Source: Acidobacteriota bacterium (lineage in GTDB: Bacteria; Acidobacteriota; Blastocatellia; Pyrinomonadales; Pyrinomonadaceae). Taken from it: a stretch of 52,657 nt of DNA. Positions 26,888-34,320 of this stretch are shown here, piece by piece (the stretch's first letter is position 1; each line of letters opens with the position of its first letter). Position numbers and translations under genes: made by a program. A model generated the notes under the pieces. It saw only the letters and a program-made list of their open reading frames with translations, was not told the DNA's origin and searched no databases. The stretch lies in assembly GCA_020200135.1 (NCBI GenBank), contig JAIVJI010000018.1:1-52657 (forward strand). Reading direction: 5' to 3'.

Positions 26888-26959
26888 TGCCCGCTGTAGG
26901 ACTTGAACCTACGACCCCACGCGTGTGAAGCGTGTGCTCTACCACTGAGCTAAGCGGGC
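26888..26959 (-). tRNA. tRNA-Val (anticodon CAC)
   Basis: The 72-nt minus-strand sequence folds as a complete cloverleaf: 7-bp acceptor stem (GCCCGCT with AGCGGGC), D arm GCTC...GAGC, 5-bp anticodon stem CACGC/GCGTG with loop TTCACAC (anticodon CAC, reading GTG), and T arm GTAGG-TTCAAGT-CCTAC. The discriminator is A and the CCA end is not encoded. Confidence 0.95.
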
Positions 26960-27060
26960 CTGACCTGTGTGGAAGCGAGATGCTAACAAAGCGCGCGCGC
27001 GAGCGTCAAGCGGGTGGCTCGGCGCGCCCGCGCGGCGCGCTTTGTGGGAGCGTGGGGCGT

Positions 27061-27540
27061 TTACTGGCCGCCGCCGGCGGGCGGGTCGTCGGGGCCGGCC
27101 GACTTCTCGGAGTTGCTGGTGATGCCCGTGTCGGAGCTGACGTAGAAGAAGCGGCTGCCCGTGGCGGTGATGCCCGTCGGCTTCTGCGGGTCGGCGTTGA
27201 CGGCGAAGCCCGCGGGCTCGTTGCCCGACCTGGCGGTGAGCGCCATCTTGTAGATGTAGCCGTCCACGAGCGGCGTGTCACCGGCGAACTGCTTCGAGAG
27301 GTAGCCGCCCCCGGCGAGCTGCTCGAAGGTGCCGTAGCCCGAGCGGTTCTTGGTGTTGAAGTAGGTGACCTGCGCGGTCGAGATGCGCTGGAGGTGTGTG
27401 ATGGCCGCCGCCTCGTTGGTCGAGCGCACGCTCGACTGCCAGGCGGGGATGCCGATGGCGACGAGGATGCCGATGATCGAGATGACGATCATCAGCTCGA
27501 CGAGCGAAAACCCGCGCCGGTTCTTGTTGTCGTTTCTCAT
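27061..27540 (-). CDS. Type IV pilin-like protein (prepilin)
   Basis: Encodes 159 residues from the ATG at 27540, chosen because it places the prepilin peptidase site at the right distance. The N-terminus has the basic leader, then G|F cleavage (NRRGFSLVELMIVISI) with Glu at mature position 5 and a hydrophobic helix IGILVAIGIP. The C-terminal domain is short with no Cys pair, and ends in a Pro/Gly-rich tail (AGPDDPPAGGGQ). Such pilins form type IV pili or type II secretion pseudopili. No other pilus gene is nearby, so it is an isolated copy. It could be the major pilin, because many acidobacterial pilA genes stand alone. Confidence 0.9.
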   Translation of the reverse strand: MRNDNKNRRGFSLVELMIVISIIGILVAIGIPAWQSSVRSTNEAAAITHLQRISTAQVTYFNTKNRSGYGTFEQLAGGGYLSKQFAGDTPLVDGYIYKMALTARSGNEPAGFAVNADPQKPTGITATGSRFFYVSSDTGITSNSEKSAGPDDPPAGGGQ

Positions 27541-27832
27541 TTCTTTAAAGACCTCACTGACCTGTGTACACGTGCGCGGGCGGGCCGAGTTCCACAAAGC
27601 GGCACATCGAGGCGGCACCGCGCGCCGGGGTTTGGGCCTGCCGCGGCACCGGAATTCTACTACACGGAACCCGCGAAGTCCCAGCAGCGTCAAAAGGAGA
27701 GTTTGGAGGCCGGGGGCGGGAGTTTGGTCGGAAAACGAAGTCGGCCGCCCGCCGCCCCGGCGCGCCGGGGCGGCGGCAACCAAGCCCTAACCTCTAGCCT
27801 CTAGCCCCTTTTGCCTTTAGAATGTGAGGGGC
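27541..27832. other. Divergent intergenic region between pilin and MoxR genes
   Basis: 292 bp without a convincing gene; ORFs extending the pilin upstream lack homology. It should hold promoters for both directions, but I could not find a clear sigma54 (-24/-12) or sigma70 site for the pilin. At its right end, 27789-27809 carries three 7-bp direct units (AACCTCT, AGCCTCT, AGCCCCT), another instance of heptad periodicity without a visible partner arm. Confidence 0.5.
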
Positions 27833-28828
27833 ATGAGAAACCTTCAACCCGCGGAGATGGAGACGGCCGCGCCGCTCGCGGCGGCCGAGGCGGCGGAGCG
27901 CGTGGCGCTCCTGCGCGCGGCGGTCGAGCGCGTCATACGCGGGAAGTCCGAGGCCGTGCGGCTCGCCGCCGTCACGTTCATCGCGGGCGGCCACCTCCTC
28001 GTCGAGGACGTGCCCGGCGTCGGCAAGACGACGCTCGCCCAGGCGCTCGCGCAGGCCATCAACTGCTCGTTCCAGCGCATCCAGTTCACCTCCGACCTCC
28101 TGCCCTCGGACGTCATCGGCCTCTCGGTCTACGACGAGCGGGGCGGCACCTTCGAGTTCAAGCACGGCCCCATCTTCGCCAACATCGTCCTCGCCGACGA
28201 GATCAACCGCACGACGCCGAAGACGCAGTCGGCGCTCCTCGAAGCGATGGCCGAGGGGCACGTCACGGTCGAGGGCGTGACCTACCGCCTGCGCGCGCCC
28301 TTCATGGTCGTCGCCACGCAGAACCCGGTCGAGCACCACGGCACCTACCCGCTCCCCGAATCGCAGGTCGACCGCTTCATGCTGCGGCTGCGAGTCGGCT
28401 ACCCCTCGTTCGAGGTCGAGAAGGAGATCCTGCGCGACCGCGAGCGCGGCGACCCGCTCGAAGCCCTGCGCCCCGTGATGACGGGCGAGGACGTGGTCGA
28501 GTTGCAGCGCGCCGTCCACCACGTCTCGGTCGACGACGCGCTCGTCGACTACCTGATGCGCATCGTCACGGCGACCCGCGAGTCCGAGACCCTGGACCTC
28601 GGCGTCAGCCCTCGCGGCACGCTCGCCATCTTCCGCGCGGCGCAGGCGCTCGCGCTCACGGAGGGGCGCGACTACTGCGTGCCCGACGACGTGAAGCGGC
28701 TCATCCTCCCCGTCTTCGCGCACCGCCTCGTCGTCAACTCGCGCTTCTCCTCCTCGCTCCACCGCCGCAGCGACGAGGCCGAGGAAGTCTTGCGCGAAAT
28801 CATGAAGACCGTCAGCGTCCCGCTCTAA
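27833..28828 (+). CDS. MoxR-family AAA+ ATPase
   Basis: Encodes 331 residues from the ATG at 27833, preceded by GAGGGG. It has Walker A GVGKTTL (within VEDVPGVGKTT), Walker B with MoxR signature LADEINRTTPKTQSALLEAM, and sensor 1 in VVATQNPVE. The C-terminal lid has the usual SPRGTLAIFRAAQA motif. MoxR ATPases act as chaperones, often with DUF58 and VWA proteins. The DUF58 gene starts 3 bp downstream, the classic pairing, so the two probably act together in maturation of a membrane or periplasmic complex. No VWA-domain partner is encoded nearby. An adjacent GTG at 27824 is an alternative start. Confidence 0.95.
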   Translation: MRNLQPAEMETAAPLAAAEAAERVALLRAAVERVIRGKSEAVRLAAVTFIAGGHLLVEDVPGVGKTTLAQALAQAINCSFQRIQFTSDLLPSDVIGLSVYDERGGTFEFKHGPIFANIVLADEINRTTPKTQSALLEAMAEGHVTVEGVTYRLRAPFMVVATQNPVEHHGTYPLPESQVDRFMLRLRVGYPSFEVEKEILRDRERGDPLEALRPVMTGEDVVELQRAVHHVSVDDALVDYLMRIVTATRESETLDLGVSPRGTLAIFRAAQALALTEGRDYCVPDDVKRLILPVFAHRLVVNSRFSSSLHRRSDEAEEVLREIMKTVSVPL

Positions 28829-28831
28829 ACT

Positions 28832-30160
28832 ATGGGCGTGCTCAGGCGTTGGGGCCGGACGATTCTGGGCACGCTCGTCGTGCTGAGCGGGGTGGGCGCG
28901 GCCGTCATCACGGTCGTGGCGCGCCGGAGCGGCGACTGGGATTTGACGCGGCTGGGCGCGGTCGCGTCGCTGGTCTTCGCGGTGCTGATAGTCATCTTCG
29001 TCGTGCCGCCGCTGGCGCGCTCGGCGCGGGCGGAGGCGGCACTGCTCGACCTCGCGTTCCAGGTGACGGGCGGGGGCGTCGTCTTCGTCTGCATCTACAC
29101 GGTCGTCGCCTTCGCCGCCTGGAACACGGGCAACAACCTCCTCTTCCTCGTCTTCTCCGTGCTCTCCTCGACGCTCTTCGTCGCGCTGACGGCCGGGCGC
29201 GCGAGCCTCCGCGACCTGGTCGTCACCGCGCGCTTCCCCGACCACATCTTCGCGGGCGACCCCGCGCCCGTCATCGTCACGGTCAACAACACGAAGCGCG
29301 TGCTGCCCTCGCTCTCGGTCGTGGTCGAGGCGCGCGAGCGCCCCGGCGCTTCGCCCGAGGCGGGGCGCCGGCTCTTCTCGCGCCGCCCGCGCGAGCGCAA
29401 GCGCGTGCTCGCCTACTTCATGTACGTGCCGCACCGCGCGCGCGTCGAGCAGCGCGTCGAACAGACCTTCCCCGCGCGCGGCCGCGTACACGTCGCCGGC
29501 TTCGAGCTCTCCACGCGCTTCCCGTTCGGCTTCTTCCGGCTGCGGCGGCGGCTGCGCGCGCGCGGCGTGGAGATAGTCGTCTACCCGAAGCCCGAGGGCG
29601 TGGGCGACGAGCTGCACCTCCTGCCGATGGACGCCGGGCAGATGGAGGCCGAGCGGCGCGGCGCGGGTCACGACCTGCACAGCTTGCGCGAGTACCAGCC
29701 GCGCGACGACGTGCGCCACATCCACTGGAAGGCTTCGGCGCGCCACCGCCGCCTCATCGTGCGCGAGTTCACCGCCGAGGACGAGCGCCGCGTCCACGTC
29801 GTCTTAGACACCTTCGTCGAGGACGGCGGCGAGGCGCGCGGGCGCTTCGAGCGCGCCGTGACGCAGGCCGCCTCGCTCGTCGCGCACTTCGTGGACGAGC
29901 GCGCCGAAGTCCGCCTGACCGACGGCGCCGGCGGCGAGTCGAGCTACGGGACGGGGCGCGAGCACCTCTACGAATGTCTGCGCCGGCTGGCGCTGGTCGA
30001 GCCGCGCGAGGCCGAGCCCGACTCGCTCGCGCGCCGCGAGTTCTGGCAGCGCGCCGAGCCGCCGACCGCCGAGGCCGGCTACGTCATCCTCGTCACGACG
30101 GCCCCGCGCGGCACCATCCCCGCCGACCTCTGGCGCAAGTCGCACGTCATCCATCTCTAA
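28832..30160 (+). CDS. DUF58 domain protein, MoxR partner
   Basis: Encodes 442 residues. Hydrophobic segments near residues 10-60 and 70-115 give an N-terminal membrane anchor. The soluble part contains the diagnostic DUF58 motif in HSLREYQPRDDVRHIHWKAS (about residue 285-305). Proteins of this family accompany MoxR ATPases in nearly every bacterial phylum. Their molecular role is not settled, and a cell-envelope or complex-assembly function is generally inferred. The C-terminus resembles a VWA-like fold after DUF58 (VHVVLDTF). It is translationally close to the MoxR gene, with only three bases between stop and start. Confidence 0.93.
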   Translation: MGVLRRWGRTILGTLVVLSGVGAAVITVVARRSGDWDLTRLGAVASLVFAVLIVIFVVPPLARSARAEAALLDLAFQVTGGGVVFVCIYTVVAFAAWNTGNNLLFLVFSVLSSTLFVALTAGRASLRDLVVTARFPDHIFAGDPAPVIVTVNNTKRVLPSLSVVVEARERPGASPEAGRRLFSRRPRERKRVLAYFMYVPHRARVEQRVEQTFPARGRVHVAGFELSTRFPFGFFRLRRRLRARGVEIVVYPKPEGVGDELHLLPMDAGQMEAERRGAGHDLHSLREYQPRDDVRHIHWKASARHRRLIVREFTAEDERRVHVVLDTFVEDGGEARGRFERAVTQAASLVAHFVDERAEVRLTDGAGGESSYGTGREHLYECLRRLALVEPREAEPDSLARREFWQRAEPPTAEAGYVILVTTAPRGTIPADLWRKSHVIHL

Positions 30161-30188
30161 GTCACAGGGCGGGCTTCCGCCTTTCGCC

Positions 30189-30635
30189 TCAGAGCCATTT
30201 GGTCAGCAGGTAGCGGTCGTGGTCGAGGAAGCCTTCCCTGCGGTAGAGCGCCTGGGCGGGCTCGTTGGCGCGCCCGACTTCGAGGTGGAGGGCGCCGACG
30301 CCGCGCGCGCGGCAGACCTCGGCGGCGAGGCGCAGCGCGGCCTTCCCCGCGCCGCGCCCGCGAAACTCATCCTTCACGAAAAGCTCGTCCACGAAGGCGT
30401 CGCGCCCGCCGAACTCGACGCTGAAGCCGAAGGTGACGACGAGGTAGCCGGCCGTCTCGCCGCCGAACAGTATCAGGTGGGCGACGCCGAAGCGTTCGTC
30501 GGCGATAAGCTCGGCGAGCGCGGCGCGCGCCCTGGGCTCGTCGAAGGCCATCCCCTCGTGCTCGTTCAGCTCGCGCATCATGGCGAGCAGCGCGCCGGCG
30601 TCCCCGGCTGCGGCGACTCTGAAGGTCGGTTGCAT
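30189..30635 (-). CDS. GNAT family N-acetyltransferase
   Basis: Encodes 148 residues, a single GNAT domain. Acetyl-CoA-binding motif A is seen in VKDEFRGRGAGKAALRLA (R/QxxGxG/A), preceded by the beta-4 strand DAFVDELFV and followed by ALHLEVGRANEPAQALYRREG (motif B). The acceptor, a small amine or protein N-terminus, cannot be predicted. It stands alone between the plus-strand MoxR/DUF58 pair and the plus-strand Wzm-like permease, 29 bp after the convergent DUF58 stop. Confidence 0.9.
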   Translation of the reverse strand: MQPTFRVAAAGDAGALLAMMRELNEHEGMAFDEPRARAALAELIADERFGVAHLILFGGETAGYLVVTFGFSVEFGGRDAFVDELFVKDEFRGRGAGKAALRLAAEVCRARGVGALHLEVGRANEPAQALYRREGFLDHDRYLLTKWL

Positions 30636-30682
30636 CGTCGTTCACCCCCGTCGAAAGTTAATCGGTTTCGATTCCTGCTACA

Positions 30683-31516
30683 ATGCGCCGCATGATCTCG
30701 GCACAGACGGCGCGGCGCGCGGTGTGGCGGCCGCTGTGGGAGCTGCCGCGCCGCTTCGATCTCATCTGGCCGCTGGCGCGGCGGATGCTCGTCGCGCGCT
30801 ACCGCGGCTCGGCGCTCGGGCTGCTGTGGGCGCTTTTGACGCCGGCGGTGATGATAGGGGTCTTCACCTTCCTCTTCGCGGGCGTCTTCGGCGCGCGCTT
30901 CACCGAGCGGGGCACGCCCTGGGAGTACGCGCTCTACCTCTTCTGCGGGCTGCTGCCGTGGACGGCCTTCTCCGAGACGTTGCAGCAATCCTCCGGCATC
31001 GTCGTCGCCCACGCGAACCTCGTCAAGCGCGTCGTCTTCCCGCTCGAGGCGCTGCCCGTCGCGCAGGCGCTCGCGGCGCTGGCCGCGCAGCTCTTCGGCA
31101 CCGCCGCGCTCGTCGTCGCCACGCTCGTCGTCAGGCGCGAGCTGCACTCGACGCTGCTGTGGCTCCCCGCCCTGCTCGTCCCGCAGCTGCTGCTCACGCT
31201 CGGCGGCGCGTGGCTCGTCGCCTCGCTCGGCGTCTTCATACGCGACACGGCGCAGGTGCTCGGGCTCGTGCTGATGGCCTGGCTCTACCTGACTCCGATC
31301 ATCTACCCCGAGCAGGTCGTGCCCGCGCGCTTCCGCCCCGCGCTCGAACTCAACCCGTTCACGCCGCTCGTGCGCTCCTACCGCCGCGCGCTGCTCGAAG
31401 GCGCGCCGCCCGACTGGCAGGGGCTCGCCTACACCACCGCCTTCGCGCTCGCCGCCTTCCTCTTCGGCTACTGGTGGTTCGCGCGCACCCGCAAGAACTT
31501 CGCGGACGTTATCTGA
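30683..31516 (+). CDS. ABC-2 type polysaccharide export permease (Wzm/TagG-like)
   Basis: Encodes 277 residues with six membrane segments. Family features are the amphipathic N-terminus (LPRRFDLIWPLARRMLVARY), the RGSALGLLWALLTPAVMI block and LTPIIYP before the last segments, with NPFTPLVRSYRRALL between. Such permeases export O-antigen, teichoic acid or capsule chains with a dedicated ATPase (Wzt/TagH). No such ATPase gene is adjacent, which is unusual. A second in-frame ATG is at 30692. TACAAT at 30679-30684 overlaps the first ATG, so the shorter start with a near-leaderless transcript is possible. A heptad inverted repeat begins right after the stop. Confidence 0.92.
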   Translation: MRRMISAQTARRAVWRPLWELPRRFDLIWPLARRMLVARYRGSALGLLWALLTPAVMIGVFTFLFAGVFGARFTERGTPWEYALYLFCGLLPWTAFSETLQQSSGIVVAHANLVKRVVFPLEALPVAQALAALAAQLFGTAALVVATLVVRRELHSTLLWLPALLVPQLLLTLGGAWLVASLGVFIRDTAQVLGLVLMAWLYLTPIIYPEQVVPARFRPALELNPFTPLVRSYRRALLEGAPPDWQGLAYTTAFALAAFLFGYWWFARTRKNFADVI

Positions 31517-31517
31517 A

Positions 31518-31596
31518 GCGTGAACCGTGAGCCGTAAACCGTGACAAGAGAAAACCTGTTCTCATCTCGTCACGGTTTACGGCTCACGGTTCACGC
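31518..31596. repeat. Heptad inverted repeat, GTGAACC family (copy 1)
   Basis: Perfect 28-bp arms (31518-31545 and 31569-31596) flank a 23-bp centre that contains a small internal stem. Each arm is built of consecutive 7-bp variants GTGAACC, GTGAGCC and GTAAACC. It begins 2 bp after the Wzm-like permease stop, so it could act as a transcript-end hairpin. Confidence 0.95.
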
Positions 31597-31675
31597 GCCT
31601 GTTTGACTTGCCCGTGGGGCTTTGGCATAAAGGCGTGCGAAGGTCTCGTCCGAACTATCCCCGAAACTTAGGCGC

Positions 31676-32545
31676 ATGGTGAAGAGAGCGCAGCGTTACC
31701 TGAACAGGCTCGGGCTCCACATCGAGCGGGCGCGCCAGCGCTTCCGCCGGAGCGGCTTCTCGAACTTCGACGAGGAGCGGATGCTGGCCGGGTACGTCGC
31801 GCGGCTCGACCCCGCGGGCGAGGCGCAGGTCGCCGTCGACGTGGGCGCGGGCGACGGCATACGCGGCTCGAACACCTACGCGCTCTTCCTGCGGGGGTGG
31901 CGCGGCGTCGGGTTCGAGGGCGACGAAAGGCGCGCGCGCCGCCTCGCGCGCGCCTACCGCAACCTTGAAGGCGTCGAGGCGCGCCAGGCGCTCGTCACGC
32001 CCGAGAACGTCGTCGGGCTGCTCGGCGAGCACTCGGTGCCGAAAGACTTCGGCGTCCTCAGCCTCGACATAGACAGCTACGACTACTGGGTGCTCGACGC
32101 CGTGCTCGGGAGCTACCGCCCGCGCGTCGTCGTCACCGAGATCAACGAGAAGGTACCGCCGCCCGTGCGCTTCCGCGTCGCTTACGACCCGGACTTCAGC
32201 CTGCAACACCACTTCTTCGGCTACAGCATCGCGAGCCTCGAAGAGCTGTGCGCGCGCCACTCTTACGCCCTGCTCGCGCTCGAATACAACAACGCCTTCA
32301 TCGCCCCGCGCGAGCTGCTGGGAGACTTGCCGGCGCTCGACGCCGAGACCGCCTACCGCCGGGGCTACTCCGGGCGGCCCGACCGCCGCAAGCGCTTCCC
32401 GCGCAACCACGACATGGAGGCGCTCCACTCGATGACGCCCGGCGAGTCGGCCGCCTTCCTCGAACAGTTCTTCGCGCGCCACGAGGGCAAGTACGAGTTA
32501 GGTCTCGCCGGCACGCCCGAGCCGGTCGGCGCCGCCGTCGAGTAG
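31676..32545 (+). CDS. SAM-dependent methyltransferase-like protein (FkbM-related fold)
   Basis: Encodes 289 residues. A class I methyltransferase SAM-binding motif is visible in AVDVGAGDGIRGSNTY, followed by an acidic residue ending strand 2 (VGFEGDE) and by LSLDIDSYDYWVLDAV, typical of FkbM-like proteins. Its place beside a polysaccharide export permease and an O-antigen ligase suggests modification of a surface glycan, but the substrate is not defined by sequence. The last 48 bp overlap the 3' end of the convergent O-antigen ligase gene. Confidence 0.8.
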   Translation: MVKRAQRYLNRLGLHIERARQRFRRSGFSNFDEERMLAGYVARLDPAGEAQVAVDVGAGDGIRGSNTYALFLRGWRGVGFEGDERRARRLARAYRNLEGVEARQALVTPENVVGLLGEHSVPKDFGVLSLDIDSYDYWVLDAVLGSYRPRVVVTEINEKVPPPVRFRVAYDPDFSLQHHFFGYSIASLEELCARHSYALLALEYNNAFIAPRELLGDLPALDAETAYRRGYSGRPDRRKRFPRNHDMEALHSMTPGESAAFLEQFFARHEGKYELGLAGTPEPVGAAVE

Positions 32546-34096
32546 GATCACCCCGACGCCCATCATCCACCAGACGAGCAGCGCCACCTCCGCGTCGCCG
32601 AAGTTGTAGTTGACGAGCGAGCTGGCGAGGAAGCCCGCGAGCGCGCCGAGGAGCCCGAGCGCGAGCCCGTGCGCGCCGGCGTCCGGCCCGTCGCGCCACG
32701 CGCGCTCGGCGCGCAGCGCCATCCGCCAGAAGGCCCACATCAGCCAGACCCACAAGAGGAGCGCGGGCAAGCCACGCTCGAAGGCGAGCTGGACGGGCGT
32801 CGAGTGCGCGTGCAGCATGTCGCGGCCGGGGAAGCCCCACTCGGCCCAGTGCCCGTGTACGGCGTCCATGCCGTGGCCGAACACGGGGTGGAGCGCGACG
32901 CGCGACGCGGCCACGCGCGCGACCTCGTAACGCAGCCCCGCGCTCGCGTCGCCGAGGCGCAGCGCCCCGCTCGCGCGCGTGCGCAGGACGGCGAACGCGC
33001 CGAGCGCCAGAACGCACGCGACCGCCGCCGCCACGGCCGCGCGCTGTCGCCCGCTCCCGGTCGCGCGCCACGCCAGCACGGCGGCGCCGACCGCGAAGGC
33101 CACGAGCGTCGTCCTCATCGCCGTCAGCGCTATCCCGCCCGCGAGCACGACGAACGCCGCCGCCGCGAGCAGGGCGCGCGCGCGCGCGAGTCTTCCCACG
33201 CCGGACAGACCGGCGCGACTTTCCTCTCCTTCCTCGCGGCCGCGCCGCAGCCAGCCGGCGAGCGCGAAGCCGAGCGCGAGCTGCGCCGCTATCTGCAAGA
33301 CCTCGGCGAACGTCTCGTAATGGCGCGTCCAGCCCGACGCGCGGAAGCTATGCGTCGGCCCGCCGCCCTCGGTGATTCCCGAAGGCGAGGCGGAGGCCGC
33401 GAGTTCTTCGGTGACCGTCGCGCCCGGCCACTCGGCGTGCTCGCCGCGCGAGACGACGCTCAGCCTGACGCGCCCGCCCGCGGGCGTGCTGCGTATCGCC
33501 TCGTCTATCTCCTCGACCGTCGAGACCCGCCGCCCGTTCACGCGCCAGACGGCGTCGCCCTCGCGCAGCGGCGTCGAGCGCCGCAGCGGGCTGTCGACGC
33601 TCAGGCGCCGCACGACGACGCCGCGCCCGACCGCCAGCTCGCCCGCGCCCCACAGCGCGCCCGCCGCGCCCGAGACGACGAGCAGGACGGCGAGCGCCAC
33701 CGCCGCCCGGCGCGTGACGAGCGCCTGCGTGAGGTAGAACATGAGGAGCGTGCTGACGTTGACGAGCTTCGGCACGCTCACGCGCGGCTCCTCGGAGAGA
33801 AGGCACGAGAGGGCAGTCCACGCGAAGAAAAGCCAGAGCGGGAGGTCTACGGCCGTCCGCCTGAGGCCCGCCCGCCGCGTCGCCGCCGTGCGCGCGAGCC
33901 AGCCGAGGACGGCGAACGAGAGTCCCACCCACGAGACGGCGATGGAGTGCGGCGCGGCCAGCGCGTAGAGCGCGAACCCGGCTAAGCCCAGCCGCCCGCC
34001 CGCGCGCGCGAGCGCCCCGGCCGCCGGCCCGGGCGGGCCGGCCGCGCCCCCGCGTCGCGGCGCTTCGGTTAAGTTTTGGGTCACGTCTCGGGTCAC
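32498..34096 (-). CDS. O-antigen ligase-like membrane protein with embedded PDZ-like segment
   Basis: Encodes 532 residues from a GTG at 34096, chosen because GAGGAG lies 5 bases upstream. About 11-12 hydrophobic segments are present. The Wzy_C/O-antigen ligase region includes VALHPVFGHGMDAVHGHW and MLHAHSTPVQLAFERGLPALL, the long periplasmic loop with conserved His residues. Between early membrane segments (about 165-230 of this start) lies a soluble insert whose core SPLRRSTPLREGDAVWRVNG and a following helix TVEEIDEAI match a PDZ domain. It probably links or polymerises a surface polysaccharide at the outer face of the inner membrane. It converges on the methyltransferase gene with a 48-bp overlap. 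Confidence 0.88.
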   Translation of the reverse strand: MTRDVTQNLTEAPRRGGAAGPPGPAAGALARAGGRLGLAGFALYALAAPHSIAVSWVGLSFAVLGWLARTAATRRAGLRRTAVDLPLWLFFAWTALSCLLSEEPRVSVPKLVNVSTLLMFYLTQALVTRRAAVALAVLLVVSGAAGALWGAGELAVGRGVVVRRLSVDSPLRRSTPLREGDAVWRVNGRRVSTVEEIDEAIRSTPAGGRVRLSVVSRGEHAEWPGATVTEELAASASPSGITEGGGPTHSFRASGWTRHYETFAEVLQIAAQLALGFALAGWLRRGREEGEESRAGLSGVGRLARARALLAAAAFVVLAGGIALTAMRTTLVAFAVGAAVLAWRATGSGRQRAAVAAAVACVLALGAFAVLRTRASGALRLGDASAGLRYEVARVAASRVALHPVFGHGMDAVHGHWAEWGFPGRDMLHAHSTPVQLAFERGLPALLLWVWLMWAFWRMALRAERAWRDGPDAGAHGLALGLLGALAGFLASSLVNYNFGDAEVALLVWWMMGVGVILLDGGADRLGRAGET

Positions 34097-34143
34097 GGTT
34101 CTCCTCGGCTCCGGTGCGCATAAATCGTTGCGGGAAGAGTTGG

Positions 34144-34173
34144 TTGACACCCGCTCGGGGCGGGTGCTAACGT
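34144..34173 (+). promoter_or_regulatory. Candidate promoter upstream of the frameshifted TPR gene
   Basis: A consensus -35 TTGACA (34144-34149) is followed after 18 bp by TAACGT (34168-34173). The spacer contains a GC-rich palindrome (ACCCG...CGGGT), which could be a regulator site. A leader of about 140 bases would precede the ATG at 34321. A second -10-like TACAAT is at 34308-34313, 7 bp before the ATG. Confidence 0.45.
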
Positions 34174-34320
34174 ACAAAATTGCCCGACCCCGGAGGCAGG
34201 GGCGCAAGTGCCGTGGACAAGTAAGTTTTTATTGCCGGGCCCGGAAGCACCCTGTCGCTGCTCTGTTTGCCCTCGCGCCGCTTGCGGTACACCTCTTCTT
34301 GAACGGCTACAATATCCCTG

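Noticed and set aside
26888..26959. tRNA gene as a phage attachment site
   Set aside because: No integrase gene and no repeated tRNA 3' end was seen nearby; the phage-like remnant is 15 kb away.
27541..27720. Sigma54 promoter upstream of the pilin
   Set aside because: Candidate GTGCCGC and TTTGTGG elements do not match the TGGCAC-N5-TTGC consensus in sequence or spacing.
30679..30684. TACAAT as -10 of a leaderless promoter for the Wzm-like gene
   Set aside because: No acceptable -35 element at 16-18 bp upstream (AGTTAA there), so it is only mentioned as a possibility in the gene entry.
34174..34320. Possible structured leader or riboswitch before the TPR gene
   Set aside because: GC-rich and able to fold, but I could not match it to any known riboswitch consensus; it is kept only as a leader.
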